Shown one piece after another: positions 1 through 8,224 of a stretch of 64,000 nt of DNA. Below the pieces are notes generated by a model, which saw only the letters and a program-made list of their open reading frames with translations, had not been told where the DNA came from and did no database searches. The stretch's first letter is position 1, and every line of letters begins with the position of its first letter. Made by a program: the position numbers and the translations under genes. Origin of the DNA: Streptomyces varsoviensis (GTDB lineage: Bacteria > Actinomycetota > Actinomycetes > Streptomycetales > Streptomycetaceae); assembly GCF_000718635.1 (NCBI RefSeq), contig NZ_JOBF01000012.1, positions 186,001 to 250,000 of the forward strand, read 5' to 3'.

Positions 1-1
1 G

Positions 2-811
2 CTCAAGGCGTCCGGCGACTGGTCGCGGGTACGGGCCGTAGGCATCGGCAGCGCGGGCCCCGTCGACGCGTCGAACGGCACCGTCAGCCCGGTCAACGTG
101 CCCGGCTGGCGCGGCTTCCCGCTGGTCGCGGAGGTCACGAAGACCACCGGGCCGCTCCGCGTCGTGCTGGTCGGCGACGGGGTGGCGATGACGGCCGCCG
201 AGCACTGGCAGGGCGCGGCCCGCGGCCATGACAACGCGCTGTGCATGGTCGTCTCCACCGGCGTCGGGGGCGGGCTGGTGCTGAACGGCCGGCTGCACCC
301 CGGCATCACCGGCAACGCGGGCCACATCGGCCACATCAGCGTCGACCTCGACGGCGACCTGTGCGCCTGCGGCTCGCACGGCTGCGTGGAGCGCATCGCC
401 AGCGGCCCCAACATCGCCCGCCGCGCCGTCGAGAGCGGCTGGCGGCCCGGACCGGACGGCGATGCGACCGCCGCCGCGGTCGCCGCCTCGGCCCAGGCCG
501 GCGACCCCCTCGCGCTGTCCTCCTTCCAGCGCGCCGCCCAGGCCCTCGCCGCCGGCATCGCCGCGACCGCCACCCTCGTGGAGCTGGAGGTCGTCGTCAT
601 CGGCGGCGGCGTCGCGGGCGCGGGCGAGACCCTCTTCGCCCCCCTGCGCGAGCAGCTCCGCCGCTACGCCACGCTCTCCTTCGCCACCGGCGTCGAGGTC
701 GTCCCCGCCCAGCTCGCCGGCGACGCGGGCCTGGTCGGCGCCGCGGCCGCCGCCGCGGAGGCACTGGGCCTGTGGAGCGCGCGGCACGCGATGCCGGCCC
801 GTACGGCGTAG
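2..811 (+). CDS. ROK family sugar kinase/regulator, 5'-truncated by the window edge
   Basis: The reading frame is open from base 2 to the TAG at 809-811 (269 residues visible), so the N-terminus lies outside the window. It contains the ROK hallmarks: a glycine-rich STGVGGG phosphate-binding loop, GHIGH, and the zinc-type knot CACGSHGCVE. ROK proteins are either sugar kinases or, with an N-terminal winged helix, repressors; the deciding N-terminus is missing. The usual Asn-Asp pair near the substrate site reads Gly-Asp here (LVGDGVAM), which may weaken kinase activity. The position next to an alpha-galactosidase and a sugar importer suggests a sugar-responsive regulator or hexose kinase for that locus (inference). 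Confidence 0.9.
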   Translation, partial: LKASGDWSRVRAVGIGSAGPVDASNGTVSPVNVPGWRGFPLVAEVTKTTGPLRVVLVGDGVAMTAAEHWQGAARGHDNALCMVVSTGVGGGLVLNGRLHPGITGNAGHIGHISVDLDGDLCACGSHGCVERIASGPNIARRAVESGWRPGPDGDATAAAVAASAQAGDPLALSSFQRAAQALAAGIAATATLVELEVVVIGGGVAGAGETLFAPLREQLRRYATLSFATGVEVVPAQLAGDAGLVGAAAAAAEALGLWSARHAMPARTA

Positions 812-857
812 GTACGGAAGGCCGCGCCGCGGGTGCGGGGTGGGGCGGTGAGGCGAC

Positions 858-934
858 GGGGCCTCAGCCGTACCGCGGGTGCCGGGTGGGCCGCGCGGCG
901 GGGCGGAACTCGCCGGGGGCCTCAGCCGTGCCGC
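858..934. repeat. Direct repeat copying the 3' end of the GH27 gene
   Basis: A 19-bp unit at 858-876 recurs at 916-934 with one mismatch. The second copy contains the stop codon of the minus-strand alpha-galactosidase (922-924) and its last codons. The spacer lies between two convergent genes. A weak inverted repeat (TGAGGC/GCCTCA near 850-866) could serve as a minor terminator. Confidence 0.7.
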
Positions 935-2211
935 ACCGTCGAGACGCGGTAGACAGCCGTGCCGTGGGCCGGGACGGTGGCGCTGATCTCGCCGTGGGTG
1001 TTGCGCTGCTTGTGACTCCAGAGGTCGCGGAGCCGGTAGGTGGGGGCGGCGGGCAGACCGGCGGCCGTGGCCGTGGTGGTGATGGCCTGGGCCCGGTCCG
1101 TCTCGTTGAAGAGGGCGACGGCGCGGTCGCCGTCCCGCAACTGCTTCACGATGACCCAGCGCCCGCCGTCGGAGGACAGCACCGTGCCCTGTTTGCCGAG
1201 CGCGTCCTGGTCGAGCGCGATGATCTCGCGGTTGGAGACGATCTCGTACGTCGCGGGGGACGCCGTGCGCAGATCGGTGCCGATGAGCAGGGGCGCGGCC
1301 ATCATCGCCCACAGGGAGAAGTGGCTGCGGTACTCGGTGTCCGTCATGCCGCCGTTGCCGACCTCCAGCATGTCGGGGTCGTTCCAGTGGCCGGGGCCCG
1401 CGTACGGGGCGAGCGGCAGGTTCCGCTTGAGGATGGAGAGCATGCTGCTCCACCGGTCGCTGATGTCGCCGGTCGTGCGCCACAGGTGGCCGACGTCGGC
1501 GGCCCACTCCCAGGGCCTGTTCTGTCCCCATTCGCACAGGCCGTAGACGATGGGCCGGCCGGTGGCCTTCAGCGCGTCGCGCATCGTGATGTAGCGCTGC
1601 TCGGCGTCCAGACCGAGGTTGTTGCAGTTGTCGTACTTCAGGTAATCAACGCCCCAGGCCGCGAACTGCTGGGCGTCGGACTTCTCGTGGTGCAGCGCCC
1701 CGGGGAACCCCGTCGCGCTGCACGTCTTGACCCCCGCGCTGGTGTAGATCCCGAACTTCAGCCCCTTGGAGTGGACGTAGTCGGCGAGGGCCTTGATGCC
1801 GTTCGGGAAGCGCCGCGGGTCCGGGACCAGCTTTCCGGCGGCGTCGCGCTGCGGGAGCGCCCAGCAGTCGTCGAGGTTGACGTACTGGTATCCGGCGTCC
1901 TTGAGCCCCTTGGCGACGAAGATGTCGGCGACGGACTTGACCATCGACTCGTTGAACTCGGCCCGGCACTGCGTCGAGTTCCAGTTGTTGAAGCCCATGG
2001 GCGGCGTGGCGGCGAGCCCGTCGGGAAGTCGGGGCGCCGGGGCCCCGGCCGCGCTCGCGGACCCGGGGTCCCGATCGGCGGCGTCCCCGGGGGCGGCGTT
2101 CTGGGCGGCGGCGGGCCCGGACAGTCCGGACGGGCCCGCCGTACAGAGCAGAGCGGCGGCGAGCAATCCGATGACTCTTCGGCCGGTGAAAGCGGAGAGA
2201 AGGTGGCGCAT
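922..2211 (-). CDS. Secreted GH27 alpha-galactosidase
   Basis: 429 residues with a cleavable signal peptide (about 1-36, ending in an Ala-rich stretch) for export. GH27 hallmarks appear in order: GFNNWNSTQC (about 73-82), YVNLDDCW (110-117), LKYDNCN with the probable nucleophile Asp194, WRTTGD with probable acid/base Asp249, and GHWNDPDML (274-282). These are the retaining clan GH-D alpha-galactosidase signatures; the enzyme should remove terminal alpha-galactose from melibiose-, raffinose- or galactomannan-type substrates outside the cell. No added carbohydrate-binding module is seen after the catalytic and beta-sandwich domains. It is divergent from a sugar importer and convergent with the ROK gene, so the group looks like one alpha-galactoside utilisation locus. 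Confidence 0.93.
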   Translation of the reverse strand: MRHLLSAFTGRRVIGLLAAALLCTAGPSGLSGPAAAQNAAPGDAADRDPGSASAAGAPAPRLPDGLAATPPMGFNNWNSTQCRAEFNESMVKSVADIFVAKGLKDAGYQYVNLDDCWALPQRDAAGKLVPDPRRFPNGIKALADYVHSKGLKFGIYTSAGVKTCSATGFPGALHHEKSDAQQFAAWGVDYLKYDNCNNLGLDAEQRYITMRDALKATGRPIVYGLCEWGQNRPWEWAADVGHLWRTTGDISDRWSSMLSILKRNLPLAPYAGPGHWNDPDMLEVGNGGMTDTEYRSHFSLWAMMAAPLLIGTDLRTASPATYEIVSNREIIALDQDALGKQGTVLSSDGGRWVIVKQLRDGDRAVALFNETDRAQAITTTATAAGLPAAPTYRLRDLWSHKQRNTHGEISATVPAHGTAVYRVSTVRHG

Positions 2212-2330
2212 GGAGCGGTACTCCGTCCTCCAGAGGAATACATGGCGTCATGTACGTGTCACCTACGCGCGTTTACGGTAAGCCGTGTTGGAGTCTGTTG
2301 GAAGAGATGCGGTAACAGTTGCCGAGCTTC

Positions 2331-2367
2331 CCGTCAAAACCCTTGACGGTGCCCCGACTTGACGGTG
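2331..2367. promoter_or_regulatory. Candidate operator in the GH27/importer divergent region
   Basis: A perfect inverted repeat CCGTCAA-N5-TTGACGG (2331-2349) is followed by a third half-site inside CTTGACGGTG, a 10-mer present at 2342-2351 and 2358-2367 (16-bp spacing). It sits between the alpha-galactosidase and the binding-protein gene, where a sugar repressor such as the neighbouring ROK protein could act on both. Binding is inferred from symmetry and position only. Confidence 0.5.
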
Positions 2368-2421
2368 AGATCCCCACACTCGCGTTCGGTTGTGTTCGAT
2401 TGCACCCCTGAGGAGGGGGAC

Positions 2422-3750
2422 ATGGCACAGTCATCGTTCAGTGGGTCGGCCGGACAGTACAGCGGCATAGGAGACGCGGGACATCGGATGTCCCGCCGGA
2501 CGCTGCTACGGGCCACCGCACTCGGCACCGGGGCGGTCGCCCTCCCCGCACTGCTCACCGCCTGCGGCAGCGGCCCCGGCGGCGACAGCGTCACCCTGGG
2601 CTCCAACGCCTCGGACCCGGTACCCAAGAAAGCGTTCGCGGACGCCTTTGACGCTTACGAGAAGACCTCGAAGAAGAAGGTCAAGGTCAACACCGTCGAC
2701 CACAACAGCTTTCAGCAGAACATCAACCGCTATCTCAAAGGCAGCCCCGACGACGTCTTCATGTGGTTCGCCGGCTATCGGATGCAGTTCTTCGCGAAGA
2801 AGGGGCTGCTCACCGACATCAGCGACCTCTGGCCGGAGTTCCAGGGCTTCTCTAAGGCGCTGAAGGACCAGTCCACCGGCGAGGACGGCAAACAGTACTT
2901 CGTGCCGTACTACTACTATCCGTGGGCCGTGTTCTACCGGAAGAGCGTCTTCCAGCAGCACGGCTACGAGGTGCCGAAGACCTTCGACCAGTACACGGCG
3001 CTGGCCCGCCGGATGCGGAAGGACGGCCTCGTGCCGATCGCCTTCGGCGACAAGGACGGCTGGCCCGCCATGGGCACCTTCGACTATCTCGACATGCGCG
3101 CCAACGGCTACGAATTCCACCTCTCGCTCATGCGCGGCAAGGAATCCTGGACCGACCCCCGGGTCAAGCGCGTATTCGACCTCTGGCGCGGCATCCTCCC
3201 CTATCACCAGCAGGGCGCCAACGGCCGCACCTGGCAGGAGGCGGCGCAGAGCCTCGCCCGCAAGCAGGCCGGGATGACCGTGCTCGGACTCCCGCACCCC
3301 GGCCAGCAGTTCACCGCCGCCGACCGCGCCGACCTCGACTTCTTTCCCTTCCCGGAAATCGACTCGCGGTACGGGCAGGAGGCCGTGGAGGCGCCCGTCG
3401 ACGGCTTCCTCCTGGCGAAGAAGGCCAAGAACAAGAAGGGCGCGAAGGACCTGCTGAAATACCTCGCCACACCGGACGCCGAGGAGCGCTATCTCAAGAG
3501 CGACCCCAACAACGTCGCCGTCAACGACCGGGCCTCCACCGCCTCGTACAACGCCCTGCAGAAGAAGGCCGCGGACCTCGTCTCCGGCGCCCGGCAGATC
3601 TCCCAGTTCATGGACCGCGACACCCGGCCGGACTTCGCGCAGACCGTGATGATCCCGTCCATCCAGCGCTTCATCAACGACCCCGACGATATCGACGGGC
3701 TGCTCAAATCCATCGAATCCCAGAAGAAGACCCTGTTCGCCGCCGAGTAG
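2422..3750 (+). CDS. Sugar ABC transporter substrate-binding lipoprotein
   Basis: 443 residues from ATG 2422, chosen because AGGAGG sits at 2411-2416. An in-frame ATG at 2488 is the alternative. The N-terminus has a twin-arginine-like SRRTLL (24-29), a hydrophobic stretch and a lipobox LLTAC with Cys48, so it should be anchored outside the membrane. The remainder resembles family 1 carbohydrate-binding proteins (SBP_bac fold). It is the first gene of a three-gene importer operon whose two permeases follow with 12 bp and then an overlap. The adjacent GH27 enzyme suggests alpha-galactosides as ligand (inference). Confidence 0.9.
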   Translation: MAQSSFSGSAGQYSGIGDAGHRMSRRTLLRATALGTGAVALPALLTACGSGPGGDSVTLGSNASDPVPKKAFADAFDAYEKTSKKKVKVNTVDHNSFQQNINRYLKGSPDDVFMWFAGYRMQFFAKKGLLTDISDLWPEFQGFSKALKDQSTGEDGKQYFVPYYYYPWAVFYRKSVFQQHGYEVPKTFDQYTALARRMRKDGLVPIAFGDKDGWPAMGTFDYLDMRANGYEFHLSLMRGKESWTDPRVKRVFDLWRGILPYHQQGANGRTWQEAAQSLARKQAGMTVLGLPHPGQQFTAADRADLDFFPFPEIDSRYGQEAVEAPVDGFLLAKKAKNKKGAKDLLKYLATPDAEERYLKSDPNNVAVNDRASTASYNALQKKAADLVSGARQISQFMDRDTRPDFAQTVMIPSIQRFINDPDDIDGLLKSIESQKKTLFAAE

Positions 3751-3762
3751 GAGCCACGTGCC

Positions 3763-4746
3763 GTGCCTTCAGCCATCCCACGGCGCGCCCGGCGGCGCGG
3801 CCCGCGGAGATTCACGCGTCGCGATCTTCTGGTCACCGGCGTGCTGCTGGGCCTGCCGATCCTCCTCGACCTGGCCGTCATCTGGGGGCCGACCCTCGCC
3901 TCCGTCGGCCTCTCCTTCACGAGCTGGGACGGGATCGGCGACATCGAATGGGTCGGCGGGCGGAATTACCACGACCTGTTCACCGACTACCCGCCGTTCT
4001 GGCCGGCCGCCCGCAACAACCTGCTGTGGCTCGCCTTCCTCGGACTGATCGCCACGCCTTTCGGGCTGCTGCTGGCCGTACTCCTCGACCGCGGCGTCCG
4101 CTTCAGCCGTTTCTACCAGTCCACCCTCTATATGCCCGTGGTGCTCTCGCTCGCCATCGTCGGCTTTATCGCCCAACTGATCCTCTCCCGCGACCAGGGC
4201 GCGCTCAACGCCGTACTCGCGCGCGACAATCCGGTGGACTGGCTCGGCGACCCCGACCTCAATATCTGGATGATCCTGCTCGCGGCGGGCTGGCGGCACA
4301 CCGGCTATGTGATGATCCTGTACCTCGCCGGGCTGAAATCCGTCGACCCGTCGCTCAAAGAGGCCGCGGCCATCGACGGGGCGGGCGCGCGCCAGACGTT
4401 CTTCCGCGTCGTCCTGCCGACGCTGCGCCCCGTCAATGTCATCGTCGGGGTCATCACCGTCATCGAGGCGCTGCGCGCTTTCGACATCGTCTACGCCGTC
4501 AACCAGGGCCGCAACGGCCTGGAACTGCTCTCCGTACTAGTCACCGACAACATCATCGGCGAGGCCGCCCGCATCGGCTTCGGTTCCGCCATCGCCGTCG
4601 TCCTGCTCGTCGTCTCCCTGGGGTTCATCGTGGCGTACCTGGTCCAGGAAATGAGACAAGGAAAGGTCCCGGGCGGGGACCGGGAAACGAGAAGAGGAAA
4701 GGTACCGGGAAAGGCCCAGGAAAAGGGAGAGGAGGAGCGCCGGTGA
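3763..4746 (+). CDS. Sugar ABC transporter permease (MalF-type)
   Basis: 327 residues from GTG 3763, with GGAG at 3750-3753. There are about six membrane spans. The cytoplasmic EAA loop reads EAAAIDGAGARQTFF, the docking site for the ATPase. It pairs with the next permease, overlapping it by four bases. No ATP-binding subunit is encoded here; streptomycete sugar importers commonly share the ATPase MsiK (family knowledge). Odd point: after the last span the protein ends in about 30 Lys/Arg/Gly-rich residues encoded by a purine-rich repetitive stretch (about 4660-4740). Confidence 0.92.
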   Translation: MPSAIPRRARRRGPRRFTRRDLLVTGVLLGLPILLDLAVIWGPTLASVGLSFTSWDGIGDIEWVGGRNYHDLFTDYPPFWPAARNNLLWLAFLGLIATPFGLLLAVLLDRGVRFSRFYQSTLYMPVVLSLAIVGFIAQLILSRDQGALNAVLARDNPVDWLGDPDLNIWMILLAAGWRHTGYVMILYLAGLKSVDPSLKEAAAIDGAGARQTFFRVVLPTLRPVNVIVGVITVIEALRAFDIVYAVNQGRNGLELLSVLVTDNIIGEAARIGFGSAIAVVLLVVSLGFIVAYLVQEMRQGKVPGGDRETRRGKVPGKAQEKGEEERR

Positions 4747-5627
4747 CCGCCCCCGCCCTCCCGCCCCGCCCCCGCGTCCGGCCGGGCCGCCTGGGCCTGC
4801 ACGCCTTCCTCCTCACCGTCTCGCTGGCCTTCCTCGCGCCCCTGCTGCTGGCGGTCTACGCCTCCCTGCGCCCGTACGAGGAGACCGCCGAGCACGGCTA
4901 TTTCTCGCTGCCGCGCCATCTCTCCCTCGACTACTACCGCCAGGCGTTCAGCGACTCGGGAATGAGCAGGTATTTCGCCAACTCGCTCCTCATCGCGGTC
5001 CCGGGCGTGCTCATCACCCTCTTTCTCGCCTCCTTCGCGGCCTTCGCCCTCTCCCGGCTCCGCCTGCGCGGCGCGACCGCCCTGCTCATCGTCTTCACCG
5101 CCGGCAATCTGCTCCCGCAGCAGGTCATCGTCACCCCGCTGTACGTACTCTTCAACCGCGTCCCGCTGCCCTACTGGATGTCCGACTCGCTGACGATGTA
5201 CGACTCCTACTGGGCCGTCATCGTCGTCCACATCGGATTCCAACTCGGCTTCTGCGTCTTCGTCCTCGCCAATTACATGCGCACCCTGCCCATGGAGATC
5301 CTGGAAGCGGCCGTAGTCGACGGCGCGGGCGTATGGACCCAGTACTGGCGCGTCACCCTCCCCCTCTGCCGCCCAGCCCTGGCCGCCCTCGGCACCCTTC
5401 AATTCACCTGGATGTACAACGACTTCCTCTGGGCCCTGGTCTTCATCTCCACCGGCGACAAACTCCCCATCACCTCGGCCCTCAACAACCTCAGGGGGCA
5501 ATTTTTCACCGACTATAATTTGCTGGCGGCGGGCTCCGTCCTCGTCGCACTGCCGACGATCCTCGTATTCTTTCTGCTCCAGCGCCATTTCATCGCGGGG
5601 CTGACCCTGGGAGCAGGAAAGGGCTAG
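4743..5627 (+). CDS. Sugar ABC transporter permease (MalG-type)
   Basis: 294 residues from GTG 4743, which overlaps the preceding stop codon (GTGA), so the two permeases are probably translationally coupled. A purine-rich GGAGAGGAGGAG just upstream is the ribosome-binding site. It has an N-terminal membrane span, the periplasmic-type loop found in MalG relatives, and an EAA loop reading EAAVVDGAGVWTQYW. It is the last gene of the importer operon and needs an ATPase encoded elsewhere. Confidence 0.92.
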   Translation: MTAPALPPRPRVRPGRLGLHAFLLTVSLAFLAPLLLAVYASLRPYEETAEHGYFSLPRHLSLDYYRQAFSDSGMSRYFANSLLIAVPGVLITLFLASFAAFALSRLRLRGATALLIVFTAGNLLPQQVIVTPLYVLFNRVPLPYWMSDSLTMYDSYWAVIVVHIGFQLGFCVFVLANYMRTLPMEILEAAVVDGAGVWTQYWRVTLPLCRPALAALGTLQFTWMYNDFLWALVFISTGDKLPITSALNNLRGQFFTDYNLLAAGSVLVALPTILVFFLLQRHFIAGLTLGAGKG

Positions 5628-6062
5628 CGACCCCTGCGCCGCGCGACGCGCCTTCCTGGCCCCCCGTCACTCAACTCGCCGCGTCCCACGGCAGCCACTC
5701 CTCCCGATCCGAGCCCTCGGCGACCAAGGGGGGAGGCCCGGGGCCGCAGGCCGTGGGGGCCGCGCCGCGCATAGCCGCCGTGATGGGGAGCTGCCGCTCC
5801 GGGGCGGCGTGGGCGCCGCCGCTGAAGCAGCCGGGCGGGGAGGCCGGATCGGGCGGCCAGGCGAAAACGAAGCCGATGACGCCGTCCGGGGCGCCCAGGC
5901 CCTGGCCCTTCGGGGCGTTCCGTGCTCTTCGGGCCCACAGCGGAGCATCGAGGGGACAGCGGGGGCTGGGCTGGGGTCGGCTCGCCCCCTGCGGGTGCGC
6001 TGCGCCGGCAAGTGCCGCCGCGAGGCATGGCGCAGAGGTGCCGTGGATGGGCTGTGGGCGCC

Positions 6063-6440
6063 ACTCATAGGTAGGGGACCGTTGCCGCCCGACAAAAGGG
6101 CCTTTCCGGACGCGGAATCGAGCGGCAACCTCACCCTGTTGCCCATTCAACCTTCCACTTCGGACATATCGGGCGCGCTGGTCGCTGGAAGGGTCTTCGT
6201 CGTCCAGGCCCCCTGCCGCCCACTGCGGGCAGGTGGGGGGCGGAGCGCCGCTGCGCTGCACCGCTGGTCGTTGCCGCGAGAGGGTCGAGGCCGGGGCGTT
6301 GTGGCAGGGCTTCGAGGTCTACTCATGGGTAGAGTTGGGTTGCCACCCGACAAAAGCGCCTTTTCGGACACGTAATCGCGCGCTAACCCCACCCCGTTGC
6401 CATTTCAACCTCTCAGGCCGGGCATATCGGGCGCGCTGGC
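6063..6440. repeat. Imperfect direct repeat, two copies of about 120 bp
   Basis: Copy A (6063-6181) and copy B (6321-6440) share blocks in the same order: ACTCATRGGTAG, GTTGCCRCCCGACAAAAG, CCTTTYCGGAC, CACCCYGTTGCC and CATATCGGGCGCGCTGG. The CAAAAG/CTTTTC core is AT-rich for this genome and weakly palindromic. The conserved blocks differ from the surrounding low-complexity sequence, so this looks like a defined element, possibly of a dispersed family. Confidence 0.7.
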
Positions 6441-6518
6441 CGTCGCGGGGGACTTCCCCCACCCTCGGACCCTCGCCATACGGGCGGAAACGGCACCCGG
6501 ACGGTAAGCGCACCCGGC

Positions 6519-6961
6519 GCAGCGCAGCGCGCCGTCCCGCTGCCGCTTGTCGTGGATCACAGGCCCGCGCTCCTCCGCGAGCCGCACCCGACGATCCAGC
6601 CATGGCCACTTCGCGGCAGCAGCCAGCGGCGAAGCGCAGCGAGCCTTCTCTGACCTCAGCTTCAACTCCACCTGCAGGCAGCGAACCGGCGTCGGCCCGG
6701 CCCCCTCCCCTCCCGCTGCCAGCGCCTTGGACCCGGAGGGTCCGAGACGAAAGCCGCACCCGACCGGGCGCAATACCGTCCCACCCAGCGACGATCCGTG
6801 ACGCCCACCCCCACCGGCCCGCAGCCGGCGAACCAACCTCAACTCGGCCCCGCCGCCACTGGTATGAACCTCAAGACGCAGCGCGCCCCGCACCAGCACC
6901 CCGCAACCACCAGCACAACGCAACGCGCCGCCCCCTGCCGCCTGTCGTGGATCACAGGCCC
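6519..6961. repeat. Second direct-repeat pair, about 50 bp
   Basis: The copy at about 6519-6568 recurs at about 6911-6961 around the shared core GTCGTGGATCACAGGCCCGC. Flanking blocks (ACGCAACGCGCC-like and CTGCCGCYT) match too. The copies are about 390 bp apart, next to the 6063/6440 pair. Confidence 0.65.
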
Positions 6962-7383
6962 GCACCCCTCCCAGAGCCGCATGACCACGGCGCTACCGTC
7001 CGCCGCCGCTGCCCGCCGCCCGCCGCAGTCCGCCCACCACCGTGCCGCTGTCTGCCCGCCGCCGCCCACCGCCGTCCGCTCGCTGCCCGCCGCAGTCCGT
7101 CCACCGCCGTCCGCTCGCTGCCTGCCGCAGTCCGCCCACCACCGTGCGCCGCTGTCTGCCCGCCGCCGCCCACCACCGTCCGCCTGCTGCCCGCCGCCCA
7201 CCGTTCGCCGCTCAGAGTCCGCCGCCCGTAGCCGCCGCCCGCTGCCCGTAGCCGCCGGCCGCCCACCACCGTCCGCCCGTCGCCCGCCACCGTCCGCCCG
7301 CCGCCCGTAGCCGCCGCCCACCACCGTCCGCCACCACCGCCCACCCGCCACCACCCCCCGCCAACCCGTGCGAGACTCGCCCG

Positions 7384-8049
7384 ATGACGGCGCATCTGAT
7401 CTCGGTCATTGGCAGCAGTCCCGGAGTCGGGAAGTCCACTCTGTGCGGCGCTCTCGCCCGCCAGTACCGCGATGCCGGGGCGCGCGTCGACCACTTCGAG
7501 GAGGCGGACATCCTCACGCGGCCCGCCTTCGCGCCCGTGGCCGACGAGTTCGCGGGCGGGACGGGCAGCGTGCGCCCTGAGACCCTGGTCGAGGCCGTTC
7601 GGACCTATGTGTCGCAGGCGCGGGCGGAGGGCGTGGACGTGTTGGTGACGGACGCGCTGATCCCGTTCGTGCCGTCGCTGGTCGCGTGGGGGCACGAGGA
7701 GGCGGCGATCTCCGCGGTCGTACGCGACCTGGTGACGGCCGTCGAGCCGACGCCGGTGACGGTGGTGTACCTGCGCGACGATCCGGACGTGGGACTGCGG
7801 CGCGCGCTGGAGCGGGAGGGGCCCGAGTGGGCCGACTGGTACGTCGGCCGCCTCGCCGGGTCGCCCGGCACGCGCTCCGTGACCAGCCTGGCGGCCGCCG
7901 CCGAACACCTGCGCCGTGAGGCCGAGCTGACGCTGCGACTGCTGGCCGCGACGCCCTGGACCGTCGTGGCCGTGGATGTCGCGGGCCGTTCCGCGGCCGA
8001 GGTCGAGGAGTGCGCCCGGCGCGGACTCGCCGGACCCCTCGGGGCGTGA
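7384..8049 (+). CDS. P-loop NTPase, putative nucleoside/nucleotide kinase-like protein
   Basis: 221 residues from ATG 7384. It opens with MTAHLISVIG followed by Walker A SSPGVGKST (about 11-19), after which come alternating hydrophobic strands (VDVLVTDALIPF near 80-90; VTVVYLRDDPD near 125). Glu/Asp-rich segments after the first strand (FEEADI) resemble a substrate-binding or base-sensing loop of deoxynucleoside/nucleoside-kinase-like enzymes. I do not recognise the precise family. A second P-loop protein of TmrB type follows 175 bp downstream on the same strand. Confidence 0.75.
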   Translation: MTAHLISVIGSSPGVGKSTLCGALARQYRDAGARVDHFEEADILTRPAFAPVADEFAGGTGSVRPETLVEAVRTYVSQARAEGVDVLVTDALIPFVPSLVAWGHEEAAISAVVRDLVTAVEPTPVTVVYLRDDPDVGLRRALEREGPEWADWYVGRLAGSPGTRSVTSLAAAAEHLRREAELTLRLLAATPWTVVAVDVAGRSAAEVEECARRGLAGPLGA

Positions 8050-8224
8050 CCGGGGTGGCGCACCGCCCCCCCCGGCGTGCGCCCCCGCGCACATACGGGC
8101 GCTCGGCCCGTCACCGTGTGCCCCGTGCCGCCTCCCCGTCCCTCCCTCCGCGGCGCCGCTCGTACGCGTTTTCGTGGCAAGGTGTTCCGGGCAATTCAAA
8201 GGGGGCTACGAAAAGGGGGGCACC

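Larger units (their letters stand above)
5628..7383. other. 1.75-kb gene-free tract rich in degenerate repeats
   Basis: No reading frame here has a protein-like composition. The frames that stay open are Arg/Pro/Ala-rich on all strands and overlap one another, as expected for non-coding very high-GC DNA. The tract contains two pairs of long direct repeats (6063-6181 with 6321-6440; 6519-6568 with 6911-6961) and a CCGCCC/GTCCGC-rich low-complexity block at about 7010-7370. I see no RNA gene or transposase remnant. Confidence 0.6.

Noticed and set aside
5671..6261. Open frames in the 5.6-7.4 kb tract as small genes
   Set aside because: Composition is low-complexity, frames overlap on both strands and the repeats explain the similarities between them.
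7010..7370. Structural RNA or origin-like region
   Set aside because: The block is CCGCCC/GTCCGC low-complexity without stable unique stems, DnaA-box clusters or neighbouring replication genes.
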